Part shown: piece by piece, positions 43,300 through 54,863 of the stretch
Numbering within the stretch: the first letter of the stretch is position 1
How the letters are laid out: every line of letters starts with the position of its first letter
From: Ailurus styani
Taxonomy: Eukaryota; Chordata; Mammalia; Carnivora; Ailuridae
Assembly (NCBI GenBank): GCA_002007465.1
Contig: LNAC01000347.1
Coordinates: 190,135 to 254,134, forward strand
Length of the DNA: 64,000 bases
Direction: 5' to 3'
Program-made: the position numbers and the translations under genes
The notes under the pieces: generated by a model
The model's database searches: none
Seen by the model: only the letters and a program-made list of their open reading frames with translations
What the model was told of the DNA's origin: nothing

Positions 43300-43482
43300 C
43301 TTTTTTTTTAAGATTTTATTTATTTGAGAAAGAGAACACAAGCAGGAGGAGGAGCAGAGGGAGAGGGAGAAGCAGATTCCTGACTGAGCCCAGAGCCTGA
43401 TGTAGTGCTCTATCCCAGGACCCTGGGTTCATGACTTGAGCCAAATGCAGATGCTTAACTGTCTGAGCCACCCAGGCACCCC
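43300..43482 (-). mobile_element. can-SINE
   Basis: The reverse form runs from 'aagattttatttatttgagaaagag' to 'cttaactgtctgagccacccaggcacccc'. Confidence 0.95.
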
Positions 43483-43719
43483 ATAACTCATAATTTTCTT
43501 AAGGACAAGCCTCGTAGAACCTTCCATCTCTTCTCAACTGTGGACAGACTGTACAGTAATCCTGATGTTTTTCTGTCAAGTTATTTCTCTTCACCATCAT
43601 CTTTGGACCCTCTTTCTTCTCCTCTCTGTGGGATCCCACATCTTTCTCATTCTTAGTATAGGTCCTCATTTGGTGGAGCATGCATTCCACTAGTTTCCTA
43701 CGAAAAGATGGAAGGGAGA

Positions 43720-44085
43720 TAACTTTTTGAACTCTTGTACACTTGAAAATGTCTTAATTCTATTTGCATATTTGAGGTTTTAGCTAAGAGTAGAAGTCTA
43801 GGTTGGAAGTGATTTTCACTCAAAAATGAAGTTACTGCTCCATTGTCTTCTAGCTTTCAGTGGTGCTATTGAGAACAGTGTGATATTGTTTTGATTTCTG
43901 GCCCTTTGAATGCTGCCTACTTTTTCTTTTTAGAAACTTTTAAGGTACTTTTTGTTATTTCTGATTATCTGAGATTTCATGAAAATGAGCTTTGATGTAG
44001 GTCTTTTTATTTTTTATTTGTTGTGCCAGGCACTTACTGAGTTCTGTTCTGGGGTATTGTCTTGTATGTAAAAAGATGATGATTT
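43720..44085 (-). mobile_element. L1/HAL1-type fragment
   Basis: 'cacttgaaaatgtcttaattctatttgcatatttgaggttttagctaagagtagaagtctaggttgg' and 'ccattgtcttctagctttcagtggtgc' follow a common antisense L1-lineage repeat. The subfamily is not assigned. Confidence 0.6.
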
Positions 44086-44088
44086 GAG

Positions 44089-44192
44089 GGGCACCTGCTG
44101 GCTCAGTCTGTAGAGCATGTGACTCCTGATCTTAGGTTGTAAATTCCAGCCACAAGTTGGGCATGGAGCCTATTTAAAAAAATAATAATAAT
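44089..44192 (+). mobile_element. Short, old can-SINE
   Basis: 'gaggggcacctgctggctcagtctgtagagcatgtgactcc' through 'gcatggagcctatttaaaaaaataat'. Short form without the CT domain. Confidence 0.85.
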
Positions 44193-45842
44193 AATTTTCT
44201 TTTTCTCATTCTCTTTTTGAAACTTCTTTTAGTTCGGTTAAAAATTTTAGTTAGTTAAGATTGTTGTATTAACAATTTTTCAGTGAGCACCTACTGTGTT
44301 TTTGCCCTGGCTGCCGTACCAGGCAAAATTGCATCAGCTATGTTTACTGAGCATGGACTGAGTACAACAACCATACTTGGGCCTAGAGAAAGTTACAAGA
44401 CGTAATACTTGATCAAAGGAATCCAGATCTGTTGAGGTCAAGATAAAATACAAATAGAGAAATATAAAAGGCAAGTAAAGTGGAAACAGCTTGTAATACC
44501 AGTTAGGATAGCACAAATTTAGTATTGCCATGCTTCATATATGTAATCCTATCAGCTGGCTTAATTCCAAGCTCCTGGAGATGACTTAGAATAGCTCAAA
44601 TGTAAAGAAATGTCAAGGGCTAATCAAAATCCATGATCAAGACTATTATTCTGACTTTGATAAACATATAATAAGAACAAAGTGTCCAGAGTAGGAACGA
44701 GTTCTACTGCCTTTGTTTTGTATAAAAACAAAGTCATTTATCATTTCGTTCAGGGTGGCAGACCAAATTTATGCCTTTGCCTCTTCTTGAGATCTTCCTC
44801 AATGTCCATAATGAAGGACAGAAAAAGAATGAACTCCTAATCCAAGAGAATATAAGGGAGACCATAAGTGCATAAGAAAGGGCAACACATTTCTGAGAGA
44901 TGGGAAGGAGATGGCGGGTTTCCTTACCTATAGTAAGGAGGTATGTTGAAGGAATAGAGGTGGGGCTCTGGAAAGGCTGTGGGCTGCTTGTCATCAAGCT
45001 GAAGAATAGGAATGGGAAGGGTGAGGGCTCCAGAAAGAGGGCCAACACTTGAAGGTCATTCTACAGATCAGTGCTACCGGTCAGGCACTCTCCCAGCAGG
45101 CATTCATCCAGACATGTTGCCTAGGGAATAAAACACTAAAAATAAGTATTCAATTAAGATTTGTCTCAAAAGAAATTCAATTAAGCGTTCTAGGAAATAC
45201 TAAGGCTCTTAATAGGGTACGTGTTCCCCAGAATAAAACCCCTCATGCTTGCCTTTTGGGGGGCCAACGTCCAAAGTAAAAACTGGTGTAATTTGATCTT
45301 TATGCTAAAAAACCCACAGATAAGGAAAGATAACCCTAGCCCGCTGGGTGGTCCTGCTATGAGCTATTGACATAGACCCAGTCCTGTAAACAGTAGTCCT
45401 TGAGTTCCAACTTTTAAAATTAACCACAGACAAAATACAGAAGTTACAGCACATAACATAAAAGTTACAGCACAGAACATAATTTTTGCAAAGGTAAAGG
45501 TGTCGTTGACATGGTGAAGGGGGAAGAAAGTGGAGAATTTGGGTAGGGTCCCTTATATCCTTGTGTGGAAGGGAATCACCACAATGCTGACTAATATTGG
45601 CACGATAATAAATGCATGGTGGTTTAATGTGTTTTTTCAAGCTTCCAAGATAATTCACTAGAATCATTGAAGAATAATCCTATAACATATGATGTAAAGA
45701 TCATGAAAGAAGAAGAGAGAAGGGAGGGAAAAGAGTGGCCATGCCCCTGAACTAAATTCATCCTGGGGATCCATAAATCTCTAGTCTGGATAAGAATAGG
45801 ATTTAGAATTCTGAGGGTGACCGTAGAAAAACTGTAAACTCA
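44193..45842. other. Unique 3' flank
   Basis: No gene is seen. A small tandem duplication 'agttacagcac..aacataa' (two units of about 22 bases) lies at 45440-45482. The open frames on the minus strand (44734-45048, 45305-45667) have no family resemblance. Confidence 0.45.
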
Positions 45843-46030
45843 GGGCACCTGAGTGGCTCAGACGGTTGAGCGTCTGCCTTCAGCTTGGGTCATGATCTCC
45901 AGGGCCTGGGGTTGAGCCCCGTTCAGGCTCCCAGCTTTGCAGGGAGTCTGCTTCTCCCTCTCCCTCTGCCTCTCCCCCAGCTTGTGCTCTCTCTCTCTGT
46001 CCCTCAAATAAATAAATAAAATATTTTAGA
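45843..46030 (+). mobile_element. can-SINE, caniform type
   Basis: It runs from 'gggcacctgagtggctcagacggttgagcgtctgcc' to 'ctcaaataaataaataaaatatttta'. Confidence 0.94.
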
Positions 46031-46071
46031 GGAAGAAGAAAAACCAAAACCTGATGTAAAGTAGTTGCTTT

Positions 46072-46256
46072 GGGGCGCCTGGGTGGCTCAGTCAGTTAGG
46101 CATATGCCTTCAGCTCAGGTCATGATGCCAGGGTCCTGGGATCGAATCCCACATCAGGTTCCTTGCTCAGTGGGGAGCCTGCTTCTCCCTCTGCCTGCCA
46201 CTCCCCCTGCTTGTGTGCTCTCTCTGACAAATAAAAAAAATTTTAAAAAATAAAAA
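46072..46256 (+). mobile_element. can-SINE, caniform type
   Basis: A full-length copy with the target-site duplication 'aaagtagttgc' (46058 and about 46258). It begins 42 bases after the preceding SINE. Confidence 0.96.
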
Positions 46257-46317
46257 TAAAGTAGTTGCCTCTTGAAGAAACTTGGAGGAGGGACAGGACT
46301 TTTATAAATTCTTTGTA

Positions 46318-46425
46318 CTATTATATACATATATGTATATATGTGTGTATATATATGTTATAATATGTATATAATATATGTTATATATAATATGTATGTT
46401 ATATATAACATATATATGTATTTAC
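46318..46425. repeat. AT-rich imperfect palindrome
   Basis: Alternating ta/tg-rich sequence made almost entirely of tatata, tgtata and ttataat words; complementary blocks such as 'gttatatataa' and 'ttatatataac' can pair. It could form hairpins or a cruciform and is likely unstable. Confidence 0.85.
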
Positions 46426-46485
46426 CACATACAAATGTCATTTTTATTGAAAAATGAACAACAAATAAAAATCACTACATGAGTG

Positions 46486-46593
46486 GCACCAAGGTAACTT
46501 GTTTAAGGGTCATGATTTCAGGGTCCTGGGACTGAACTCTACTCAGCGGGGAGTCTGCTTCTCCCTCTCTCTCAAATAAAATCTTAAAAAAAA
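46486..46593 (+). mobile_element. can-SINE, heavily deleted
   Basis: Only parts remain: 'gtggcaccaaggtaacttgtttaagggtcatgatttcagggtcctggga', then 'ctcagcggggagtctgcttctcc' and 'ctcaaataaaatctt' with an A-tail. Confidence 0.85.
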
Positions 46594-47931
46594 AGTACTA
46601 CACGAACTTAATAAAAGTTCATCACAAGTGCTTTGATTGGCTCCTGTTGGTCATCGTATATGATCAGTAATATTTGTGTTTATGACATGAGTGCTAATAG
46701 CTGTGCTTCTTCTCTGTACCTTCCTACTGCTGATCTATTAGCTGGTTCTGAAGGTACGAAGTGGCCCTCCATTTGGGGCTGCCTTCCTGTTCATTCATAG
46801 ATAAGATGTAATCAGGAACTGGGTAACTGGAGAGGCGTGAGCTCAGAGACGCAGGTCAGGCACTATCCCTGGCCAGGTGAGTGGAGTGAATGGGAGTGAG
46901 GGCAGTCAGAGTGTTGACAGCCTGTCTGTGGCCTTGACTCCAGATGGTACCTTAACAGCCGTTGCTTTTTTTTTGTCAACCAGCCCCTACTGGTAGGACC
47001 TCAGGGCTTTGTTGGAGGGTGGAGATGACTTGGTGGCCAAGTGGGTCCTTTTAAGTTCACGGGATGAGTGCAAGAGGAAGATCACTGGAAACTGGGGTGA
47101 AGCAAATTTGGGGGAGATGGAAGATTAGTAACAGCATATGGCGATTGAGGAAAAAAGATGGGATGCGTTTTAAAACCAGAACCAACTCCTAGACTTTCAT
47201 TCTGACGTTCAAAACAGAATAATTGTCCAGCTTCTGACCAGAATCCTTCCCTCAAAAGTGGAGCATTACCTTCAGAGGGGAAGAGAAGGCCTCTGGCCCT
47301 GGGTGATTTCAGTGATCTTCAGTGGTTGGTTCTCTCCTGCAAATATTTACATAGAGGCCATGTCCAGAACAATATTTCCTAGACCAGGAGCGAAGAAACC
47401 TATCCTACATGTTTCTTTCCCTAGCTATTTTGTGCCCTGCTAAGAAAAAAATATTTTGGAAATCTAAGCATCTTTGGTTATGTCTTGGGGTTGGGGGGTT
47501 CTTTTTCATCTGACACAGAGAACTTATGTTTCTTTTGTTATACAATAAAATACAATTGGACAGTAACCTGGAGACCAGGATTCATTGAGCTGATGCATGG
47601 TGAGGTATAAAATTCTGGGAGCTCTAGCCCTGGCATGCTCCTGTGTAACTTCATGCCAGTGATCGCCACCTTGTGCACACAGCAGAACAAGACAAATAGC
47701 TTGCATCTGGTTTCCTATCAGCGAAGGCTGTTCCTATACCCTGGGCAGATCACCCAGGGACTGTCCTTTTCCCACCTCTTGGGACCCATTTGGTTTTGCT
47801 CTGGGTGTAAGGGAGATGGAGAACATCTCTTGGAGGAACCAAAGTGCACAAGCTGTTGAAACCCCATTCTGAGAAGTGGAAAGTTTTTCACGAAACCTGG
47901 GAAAAAATGTCTGATACTCCGATACTTTTTT
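46594..47931. other. Unique 3' flank
   Basis: No gene or repeat is recognised. Confidence 0.45.
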
Positions 47932-48135
47932 TTATCTTTTTTTTTAAAGATTTTATTTATTTATTTGACACAGAGAGAGAGATCACAAGTAGGCAGAGAG
48001 AGAGGAGGAAGCAGGCTCCNGGAAGCAGGCTCCCCGCCGAGCAGAGAGCCCGATGTGGGCCTCAATCCCAGGACCCTGAGATCATGACCTGAGCCGAAGG
48101 CAGAGGCTTTAACCCACTGAGCCACCCAGGCACCC
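47932..48135 (-). mobile_element. can-SINE, mustelid-type, with an assembly N
   Basis: A full-length reverse copy bracketed by 'actccgatactttt'/'actctgatactttt'. An N at 48020 is flanked on both sides by 'ggaagcaggctcc', so 13 bases are probably duplicated by the assembly. Confidence 0.96.
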
Positions 48136-48149
48136 TACTCTGATACTTT

Positions 48150-48335
48150 TTATTGAGAGTGTTAGAAAGTGCCAGACATTGTCCCACATGCTTTCTATAC
48201 GTTACATTATTTAACCCTCAAAACGATGATGTAGATGGTTTTCACTGTCTTCGTGTCACAAAGAAGAAAACTGAACTCCAAGACACTAAGTAATATATGA
48301 GGTTACCCAGCTAGAGTACAGAGTCAGGGTTGGTT
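48150..48335 (-). repeat. MIR
   Basis: Reverse MIR: 'agtgccagacattgtcccacatgctttctatacgttacattatttaaccctcaaaac', 'aagaagaaaactgaactcca' and 'ggttacccagctagagtacagagtcagg'. Confidence 0.82.
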
Positions 48336-48439
48336 AAGAGTAGGAGCTGTGGGGTTGGGGGTGGGGCAATGGATTGGGAAGAGGCTGATCAGAGTACAAA
48401 TTTGGAATTAGAACTTGAAGTTCTGGGGTTCTCATGCAC

Positions 48440-48560
48440 TGTATTGTCATTATAGTTTCAACACTGCATCATATACTTAAGAGTCACTAGAGATTAGATC
48501 TTAAATGTTATCACCACAAAGAAGTAGGAGACGTGACGGAGGCATTAGTGGTAACTGGAT
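48440..48560 (+). mobile_element. L1 3' UTR fragment
   Basis: 'cactgtattgtcattatagtttcaacac' and 'agagattagatcttaaatgttatcaccacaaagaagtagg' match the L1 3' UTR segment also present at 38490-38560. Short and decayed. Confidence 0.55.
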
Positions 48561-49009
48561 TGCAGTATGTAAGTATGAAATCAACAGGTTGGATGAAAGG
48601 TAGCCTTTTTACTGTGTGCCTTTATTCCTCTGGGTGTTTTGAACCATTAAATGTGTTTCCTTTAAAATTCATTTCCAATTCCCCTTTTCATAAGCCCAAA
48701 CTGTTATCAAGTCGCTTGGATCCCGTCTGAGTGTGTCCTCCAATGGTCAAGAACCTTCTCACAAGACTTCACTTCACTCATGAGAAACCATTCTCTGCTA
48801 ACAGGTCTGAATAAGTTACCCTCATACGGTTTTGTGTCTGCATTCTAGCAGGGGCCTTTGTGAAAATGATTGGCCCAGGACTGACTGGACCCACAGGAGG
48901 TCTACTTTGGTGGGACGGTGGGGGAATAGTCTAGGACTGGTGTGTGCTTTATGAGTCCACCTCGAACCGGAGTCCATCATTTTGGCCATGCATGTTTTAG
49001 AGTTAGTAG

Positions 49010-49245
49010 TTCACATTTATTGAGCAAGCTCTCTGTGCCAGATTCTGTTTTAAGGGCTGTATCTTCATTTACCCACTTAAGATAGACAGCAACACTATGA
49101 AGAGAGTTCTATTATCATCACTGTCCTAAGTGACAAGAGGTAACTTTTCCAGGGGCGTTTAGTTGATCACTTGGGGGAGTCGGATCACTGGGGAACTGCC
49201 TGAACCCAGGCAGTTCTAGTCCCAATCTATGCTCTCAAACACTTA
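49010..49245 (-). repeat. MIR
   Basis: Reverse MIR: 'gttcacatttattgagcaagctctctgtgccagattctgttttaagggctg', 'gttctattatcatcactgtcctaag' and 'gaactgcctgaacccaggcag'. Confidence 0.75.
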
Positions 49246-50035
49246 ACAGCATTTTCCATGGTCTCCCAGAGCTCAGTGATGCCCCAAAACCCTCGGAAGG
49301 AGGAGGACTGGCTAATGGAGTAAGGAGACCGGGCCCTCCCAACAGTTACCACTGAGAAGAGGGCTTGGCAGGGGAAGGCCTAGGAAGAGAAAATTCATTC
49401 CCCATCGGTCAAGAAACACCACACCAGAAAAAGTCCAAATGCTCCACAAGCCCCACATAACTCATTTGAAATAGAAGAAGGTAAACCAACTGAATTCTGA
49501 CCCCACCCCCAAAAAAATGTTATCAGGGAAATACAAATGATGGGATGAATCTTTGCTGCCTTGAAGACTTTTAAATTCACAAAGGATATGCCACACAATT
49601 CCTTTAAATAATAAGCTAAGATTCACTATAATAAATGCAGCTTCAATGAAACTTTGCCAAGAAAAGAGAGATGTGCAGGTACCACTCCTAGAGCTTCCTA
49701 ATATTCCTGAACTGGAAAGTTCAGGGTCAGAATGCCAAGGAGCTCTGCGGAAGGGTCCTGAGAGACGGTCATGGGGCCCCGAACAAACCAAGGGCTCCCC
49801 AAATTGTGAAGGCTGTTCTGAAAACCGACATGGCAGGGCTCCTGCTCCCCTGACCCCTGGTGTAACTGAGACGCGCCCTTCTCTGGCCTGGGAGGATAAA
49901 TATCAATGTGTTAATATGACAGACTCAACTCAATTCCATACAAAGTTGTATTTTTTTTACCATATTCTAATATTTCTGAAATCGGGGTGTGGCAATTTAT
50001 GTATATATTTAATGTAATAGTGTTTCTTACTGGTC
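49246..50035. other. Unique 3' flank
   Basis: No gene or repeat is recognised. The 123-codon frame at 49646-50017 has no splice context and an unremarkable composition. Confidence 0.4.
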
Positions 50036-50193
50036 TTTTTAAAGATTTTATTTATTTGACAGCAAGAGAGAGAGAGAGAGAGCAGGAACATGAGTAGGGG
50101 GAGTGAGAGAGGGAAAGCGCACTTCCCGCCGAGCCTGGGATCATGACCTGAGCCAAAGGCAGATGTTTAATGACTGTGCCATCCACGTGCCCC
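50036..50193 (-). mobile_element. can-SINE, internally shortened
   Basis: The reverse form runs from 'aaagattttatttatttgacagcaagag' to 'ttaatgactgtgccatccacgtgcccc'. The 'ctccctgctgagcagggagcc..ctcgatcccagg' block is reduced to 'cttcccgccgagcc'. Confidence 0.93.
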
Positions 50194-50239
50194 TGTCTGG
50201 TTTTGTTTTTTTTTTTTTAATCTCCCTAATATCTGTGGT

Positions 50240-51060
50240 TAAAGCAACGGCTCACTTTGCAGCGAAGAGCACCTTGGTCCTAAGAACCCGGGCAAACTCC
50301 GTCCTCCAGAGCTCTCGGTCCCTATGGGTTCCCACTGGAAGTACGATCCTGAGTGCCTTTCCTCCACCCCCGCCCCGTGTGCTGGGGGCCCCTAAGCGCT
50401 ATGTGACAGGCATCCCCCGGGGTGGCCTCAGGCTCGTCTTGGGGGTCCGTCCGTCCTGAAGTGTGCCTCACCCACTGTGTGACAGTCCCTCTTCGTGCTG
50501 TGGGTGGGAGGGGGCAGCTGCAGGACAGTCCAGCCACAGCTCCTGGCCCCTGGCCCCTTCTTCCGGCTGCCACTCTGCTCCCTGCTTCTCCGCCGGCTCC
50601 CACTGCCCTGGTTTCCCCGGGCTGCTGGGCTGCTCTGCCATGAGGGCCTCTGCCCAAGTCCCTGCCATCCTTCACGGGCACGGCAGTGCCAGGCGGCAGG
50701 GCCCTCTCTCCACCCCTGCTGCCTTCAGGGTGTGGCGCATCACAGGGGTCTTAGTGAGCCTGACACCTGCTCTGGTTTCCGCTGTCTCTCATCCCATAGA
50801 GGAGTCCCTTTCCTTGTGCACAGCTTCTGCTAGGGGGATCCCGCTGGGGACGTGCTCTCTGGGCTGGAAAGGTCACTGTGCTGCCTCTGACCATAGTTTC
50901 TCCAGGACGCAGGACTTGGTGCAGAGTCTGGCCTTCCTGCCTTGCTCCTTAGCAGTTGTGATTGGTCCGCCAGGGTCCCCACTGTTCTTCCCTGCAGCCT
51001 CGCCTACAGTAAGCCTCCCCAAACTTGTCAAGTCTCTTAGTTGTTTCTGAACATGACGGT
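50240..51060. other. GC-rich unique block with CpGs
   Basis: Clearly more GC- and CpG-rich than its surroundings, especially 50280-50700. It holds overlapping open frames on both strands, the longest 195 codons at 50463-51050 on the plus strand. Such frames are expected in GC-rich DNA, and the translation (Ser/Pro/Ala/Cys-rich, low order) matches no family I know. Function unknown. Confidence 0.5.
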
Positions 51061-52624
51061 GTCCTGGCCGTGGAAGGATCCAAATTCACTCTCACTGAGC
51101 TCCTGACCCACCTTCAGAGTTCGGCTCAGGGAGCAGAAGGAAGATGGGCTGCCGCATAGTAGGTGGGGCAGACTTCAGGACAGACTGCTAAAGGGGCCGA
51201 CCGCCTCTGACACCCAAGCAGGTGAGCCTAAGGCATCCCTGGTTTATACCTGTCACGCTGCACCCAGCGACTTGGGCTGGGGCTAGGCACTCAGAACATC
51301 CAGTGATGTTTGCCGAGGCTCCACCATTAATTATTAGGGGCTGGCAAAGCCCCTTCTGCAATACTTCAAAATAAGAATTTTTAAATTATTTGGTGTCCCC
51401 AAAGTTGCAATGCACAGCACACATACACACACACACCCCTTTGCGTGTCAGTTGTCATTCTGTCTCCATCGACGTGTTTCCTCAGTAGTTTTGGTTTTTC
51501 CTGCTGGATTTTGCTGGTTCTGCGGTAGCCAAAGCTGCCAGGGTTCAAGCGTGAGATAGAGAGACCTCGCATTGTGGGCTGACGTAAAGAATCCCGGGCT
51601 TTGGATGTGGAAACGTGCTTGGGTGACCAGAGGTCACAAGGCTGAACTTAAATGATAGCTTCCTTAGAAATGTGGACATTTCTCAGAAGCCATCAAAGCC
51701 TGCCACGGTTTGCATGACTAAGTGTATTATTAAGCAAAAGACTCTTTGATGCTTTCTCTGGCTTCTGGCTTTGGCTAAATCACAACATTACAACAGAGAT
51801 GAGCAATGGGCAGTTTGCTCTCAGCTATCAACCCTGAAAGGTACCGCTGAGGAACTCAGGACATGTGGGCCACGAAGATTAAGATCTCCAGACTCTCCTC
51901 AAAATAAAGCATGCTTTAAGGAAGCGGCCAGACTGGTGACAAGGTCAGGTGAACGGAGCAGCTGAAGACTGCAGTTGAGCTCACGTGGGAACTCTCCCTC
52001 ACTGCTGATTTGGGAGTGCGGTGTCAACACCGTGAAGTGGAACGGACATGGGACTAAGCGCCAGAAGTTGGTGTAGGGGAGGAACACTGTCTCCTCTACC
52101 CTCTCGGGTTCTGTGACTGAGGCCCTGGAAATTAAACTGCCAGAGGACAGATGAACAGGAGTAAAAGGTTGATTTCACATGCATACGGAGGGCCTCAGCA
52201 ACATGTAATGAGACCCCAAAGACATGGTCATACCCAAAGGCTTCTACCGAGGGCAATAAATGCATGGAGAAGTGAAAGACATTTTGAAAAGGCATTTGAG
52301 CTTCTGGGGCTGGTACACTGGGGGAAGGTAAATGCAATGGCAGATGAATGTTCAGGAAGTTTTGTTACATCACTTCCTCTCCATGCCATCTTGGGACGGT
52401 AGAATCCAGAGTCCTCTCCAGTGGTTCCGTCCTTCTGCCCTTACAGGGACAAGAAAGGGGAGGGGAATCCCTTAACAATGGGAAGTCTGTGCCCTGCTTT
52501 TAGGCAAATGGGGAGGGTAGAGAGCTTTTTCTGTGGTCTGTGTCTCGGTTGCGTTCAGCTCAAAACAATTCTTATGCCAAAGTGGTATGTTTTGGGGTGA
52601 CATATTCCATTAACGTTCAATTTC
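51061..52624. other. Unique 3' flank
   Basis: No gene or repeat is recognised apart from a short (CA)n at 51419-51436. Confidence 0.45.
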
Positions 52625-52745
52625 ATGTAAGTTATCGACAGTCTCTCTGCTGCTAGGCCAGAAGCATTCTGAGGGTGAGGACTGTGTCTGTCTTGCCCAC
52701 CTTTGTTATTTCCAGAACCTAGCACAGCGCCTGCTCCATTTATAT
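52625..52745 (+). repeat. L2 3'-end fragment
   Basis: 'ggccagaagcattctgagggtgaggactgtgtctgtcttgcccacc' and 'ccagaacctagcacagcgcctg' match the L2 3' end in the plus direction. Confidence 0.75.
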
Positions 52746-53364
52746 GACTACAAATTCATGGACGATTGGTTTTGAGCTGTTCTGGGCCTCAGTTGTCTTG
52801 TCTGTGAAGCCAAGGTAACAATCTCGTTTTACCATCACTAGATCTCTTCCTACACTGACGCAGAGGTTCCCAGGGTGGGCATGAGATGGAGACAGTATAA
52901 TCTCTTATTTTGGAAAAAAAAAAAAAACCCAACAGTGTTAAGTGTAAAAATTTTCTCATCCTTTAAATGGTAGCTCTTCCCTAGTGGAATGTTCAGAGAA
53001 ATATGACAAGCTCTGATGGAAAGCAGATAAGACACATCGCAGCAAACTCCCTGTGAGAGTTTTCTCATTTTGTCCCCTCTTGTGACACGTTTTGCTAGGA
53101 GTTTGAAATGTGTGGCTGCACACCTTCCGCTAAGGAAATTGCACCAAGGTGGGGATGGCTGGAGGAGCAGCAAGTGTTGATTTCCCAAGTGTCACATTCA
53201 CAAAGGCGGGAAAGATAAGAAATCAGGAGCCCGTCTTTGCTTAGCTGCGAAATGGAGTTTTTGAAAATTGTGGCATTGCGCTATCCCCCCTGTGTTTTTA
53301 GCAGAAGAATGATAGCAAATCTATGGGTTAGCGGGAAAAAGTCCTTTGGGTTGGCATTGGGTAT
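52746..53364. other. Unique DNA
   Basis: No gene is seen. There is an A-run at 52914-52926. Confidence 0.4.
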
Positions 53365-53460
53365 TTTAGATCCTAGCCTTGTCCTTGGGCAAGCTGCACT
53401 TCTCTGGGGCTCAGTTTCCTCCTTTGATCTGAATGGAAGGCCCCGCCGGGCTCTAACGTT
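53365..53460 (+). repeat. MIR core
   Basis: 'gatcctagccttgtccttgggcaagctgcacttctctggggctcagtttcctcctttgatctgaatg' matches the MIR core. Confidence 0.8.
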
Positions 53461-53876
53461 TTTAGGAAGGTAATATCAGTACTGATTTGGATTAACCAAA
53501 TCCAGGTGCTGCTGCCTTAAGGTGCCGCTTCCCATTCTCCAGGGATGCTGGCATCCCCCCAATGGAGTCAGCTGGACCAGCACCTGTGTCCACTCCCCCA
53601 GGGTGGGTGAGGCTGCTTGGCTCGTTAAGAGTCCTGGGCCTGACCTCCCAAGTGACCAGGGACGCAGCTAAGAGATGCAGGGCCTTCTGGGGGGCGGGGG
53701 GAAGTGGAGCTCTGTGGAGGGGCTGTAAGGAAAAGGGGGAGTTTTGCCCCCTGTGCCGCAGATCCAAGGATTCAGTAGAAAACTGGTGAGTCCATGAGGC
53801 ACAGTCTTCCAGGTGTGAGTTTAGCTGGGCCAGGCAAAACTCAGCTTAGTTCCTTAAAGCTGGAGGTTTTTTGTGG

Positions 53877-54062
53877 TTTTTTTTCGAAGATTTTATTTAT
53901 TCATTTGTCAGAGAGAGTGTATGGGCACAAGCAGGGAGAGGGAGAGAGAGAAGCAGGCTCCCGGCTGAGCAGGGAGCCCAATGTGGGACTCGATCCCAGG
54001 ACCCTGGGATCGTGACCTGAGCCAAAGACAGATGCTTAACCAACTGAGCCCCCCAGGTGTCC
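53877..54062 (-). mobile_element. can-SINE
   Basis: The reverse form runs from 'gaagattttatttattcatttgtcagag' to 'aaccaactgagccccccaggtgtccc'. The target-site duplication is 'aaagctggag' (53855 and 54063). Confidence 0.95.
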
Positions 54063-54299
54063 CAAAGCTGGAGCTTTCAAGGAGTAGGACCTACAAGGAG
54101 TATCCTGGGACTGAGTAGGGATCAGGTTGGGGGCTGGGGAGGGGACTCTGCACACAAGCTGCTTTCCATACAATAGCACAGCTTCTCTCTGAAGCCTCGT
54201 GCTGGGCGGTGCCTGCCGGGATAGGGGAGAAAGTAGAGCACAGGTGAAACAACCTCTGCGAGTGCCCTGGAAGGCCCAGGGGGAGTAGATTTTGTATAA

Positions 54300-54620
54300 T
54301 TACTGAATTATTGTTTGGCTGGGGAGAATTCTGGGAAGGCCTCCACGAGGAGTAGAACTCTCAAGGTAGAGCTGGAGGAACTGGGAGAAAGGCGTTCCAG
54401 CTCCAGCAGAGCAGAGGTGCGTGGGACAGAGAGGAGCCTTGGGTGTCCCGGCAGCCAGAACTCTTGGCTAGCCAAAGGCCCAAGCAAGGGAGGAGAGACG
54501 ATTGGAAAGGTAGGTCATTGCTGAATCTGAGCCTAGAATGCCATGTTCATGATTTTGGATTTAGCCTGTACACCAAAGTAAAAAATGGCTGATTGCATTT
54601 ACTCTGTAGATGGCTTTTGT
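54300..54620 (-). repeat. L2 fragment
   Basis: Reverse L2 order: 'gggaaggcctccacgaggagtagaactctcaaggtagagctgg', 'aaaggcgttccagctccagcagagcagaggtgcg', 'aaaggcccaagc' and 'catgttcatgattttggatttagcc'. Confidence 0.65.
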
Positions 54621-54704
54621 CTGGCCTGTGTAGTGTGTGTGTGTGTGTTTAATTTGAGCCAACTTTTAAAAATATGGACCTGCATTTCACATACTAACGA
54701 GATT

Positions 54705-54863
54705 TCCAGCTTCTCCTTAACCAACTGAGCCACCCAGGCACCCCCCCCAACACACTTTTTTTTAAAAGATTTTATTTCAGAGGTGGAGAGAGTGAGCACG
54801 CAGGGGCAGAGGGAGAGGGAGAACCAGGCTCCCCACTGAACAGGTGCTCCAGCTTCTCCTTAA
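54705..54863 (-). mobile_element. can-SINE with head and tail in swapped order
   Basis: On the plus strand the head end ('cttaaccaactgagccacccaggcacccc', 54716-54744) comes before the tail and middle ('aaaagattttatttcagaggtggagag', 'gaaccaggctccccactgaacagg', 54765-54845). A normal reverse SINE has them the other way round. The words 'ccagcttctccttaa' bracket the unit at 54706-54720 and 54849-54863. Confidence 0.85.

Noticed and set aside
50463..51050. 195-codon open frame as a protein-coding gene
   Set aside because: It lies in GC-rich DNA where stops are rare, overlaps equally long frames on both strands, has low-order Ser/Pro/Ala composition, and shows no domain or splice context. Kept only as a block to check.
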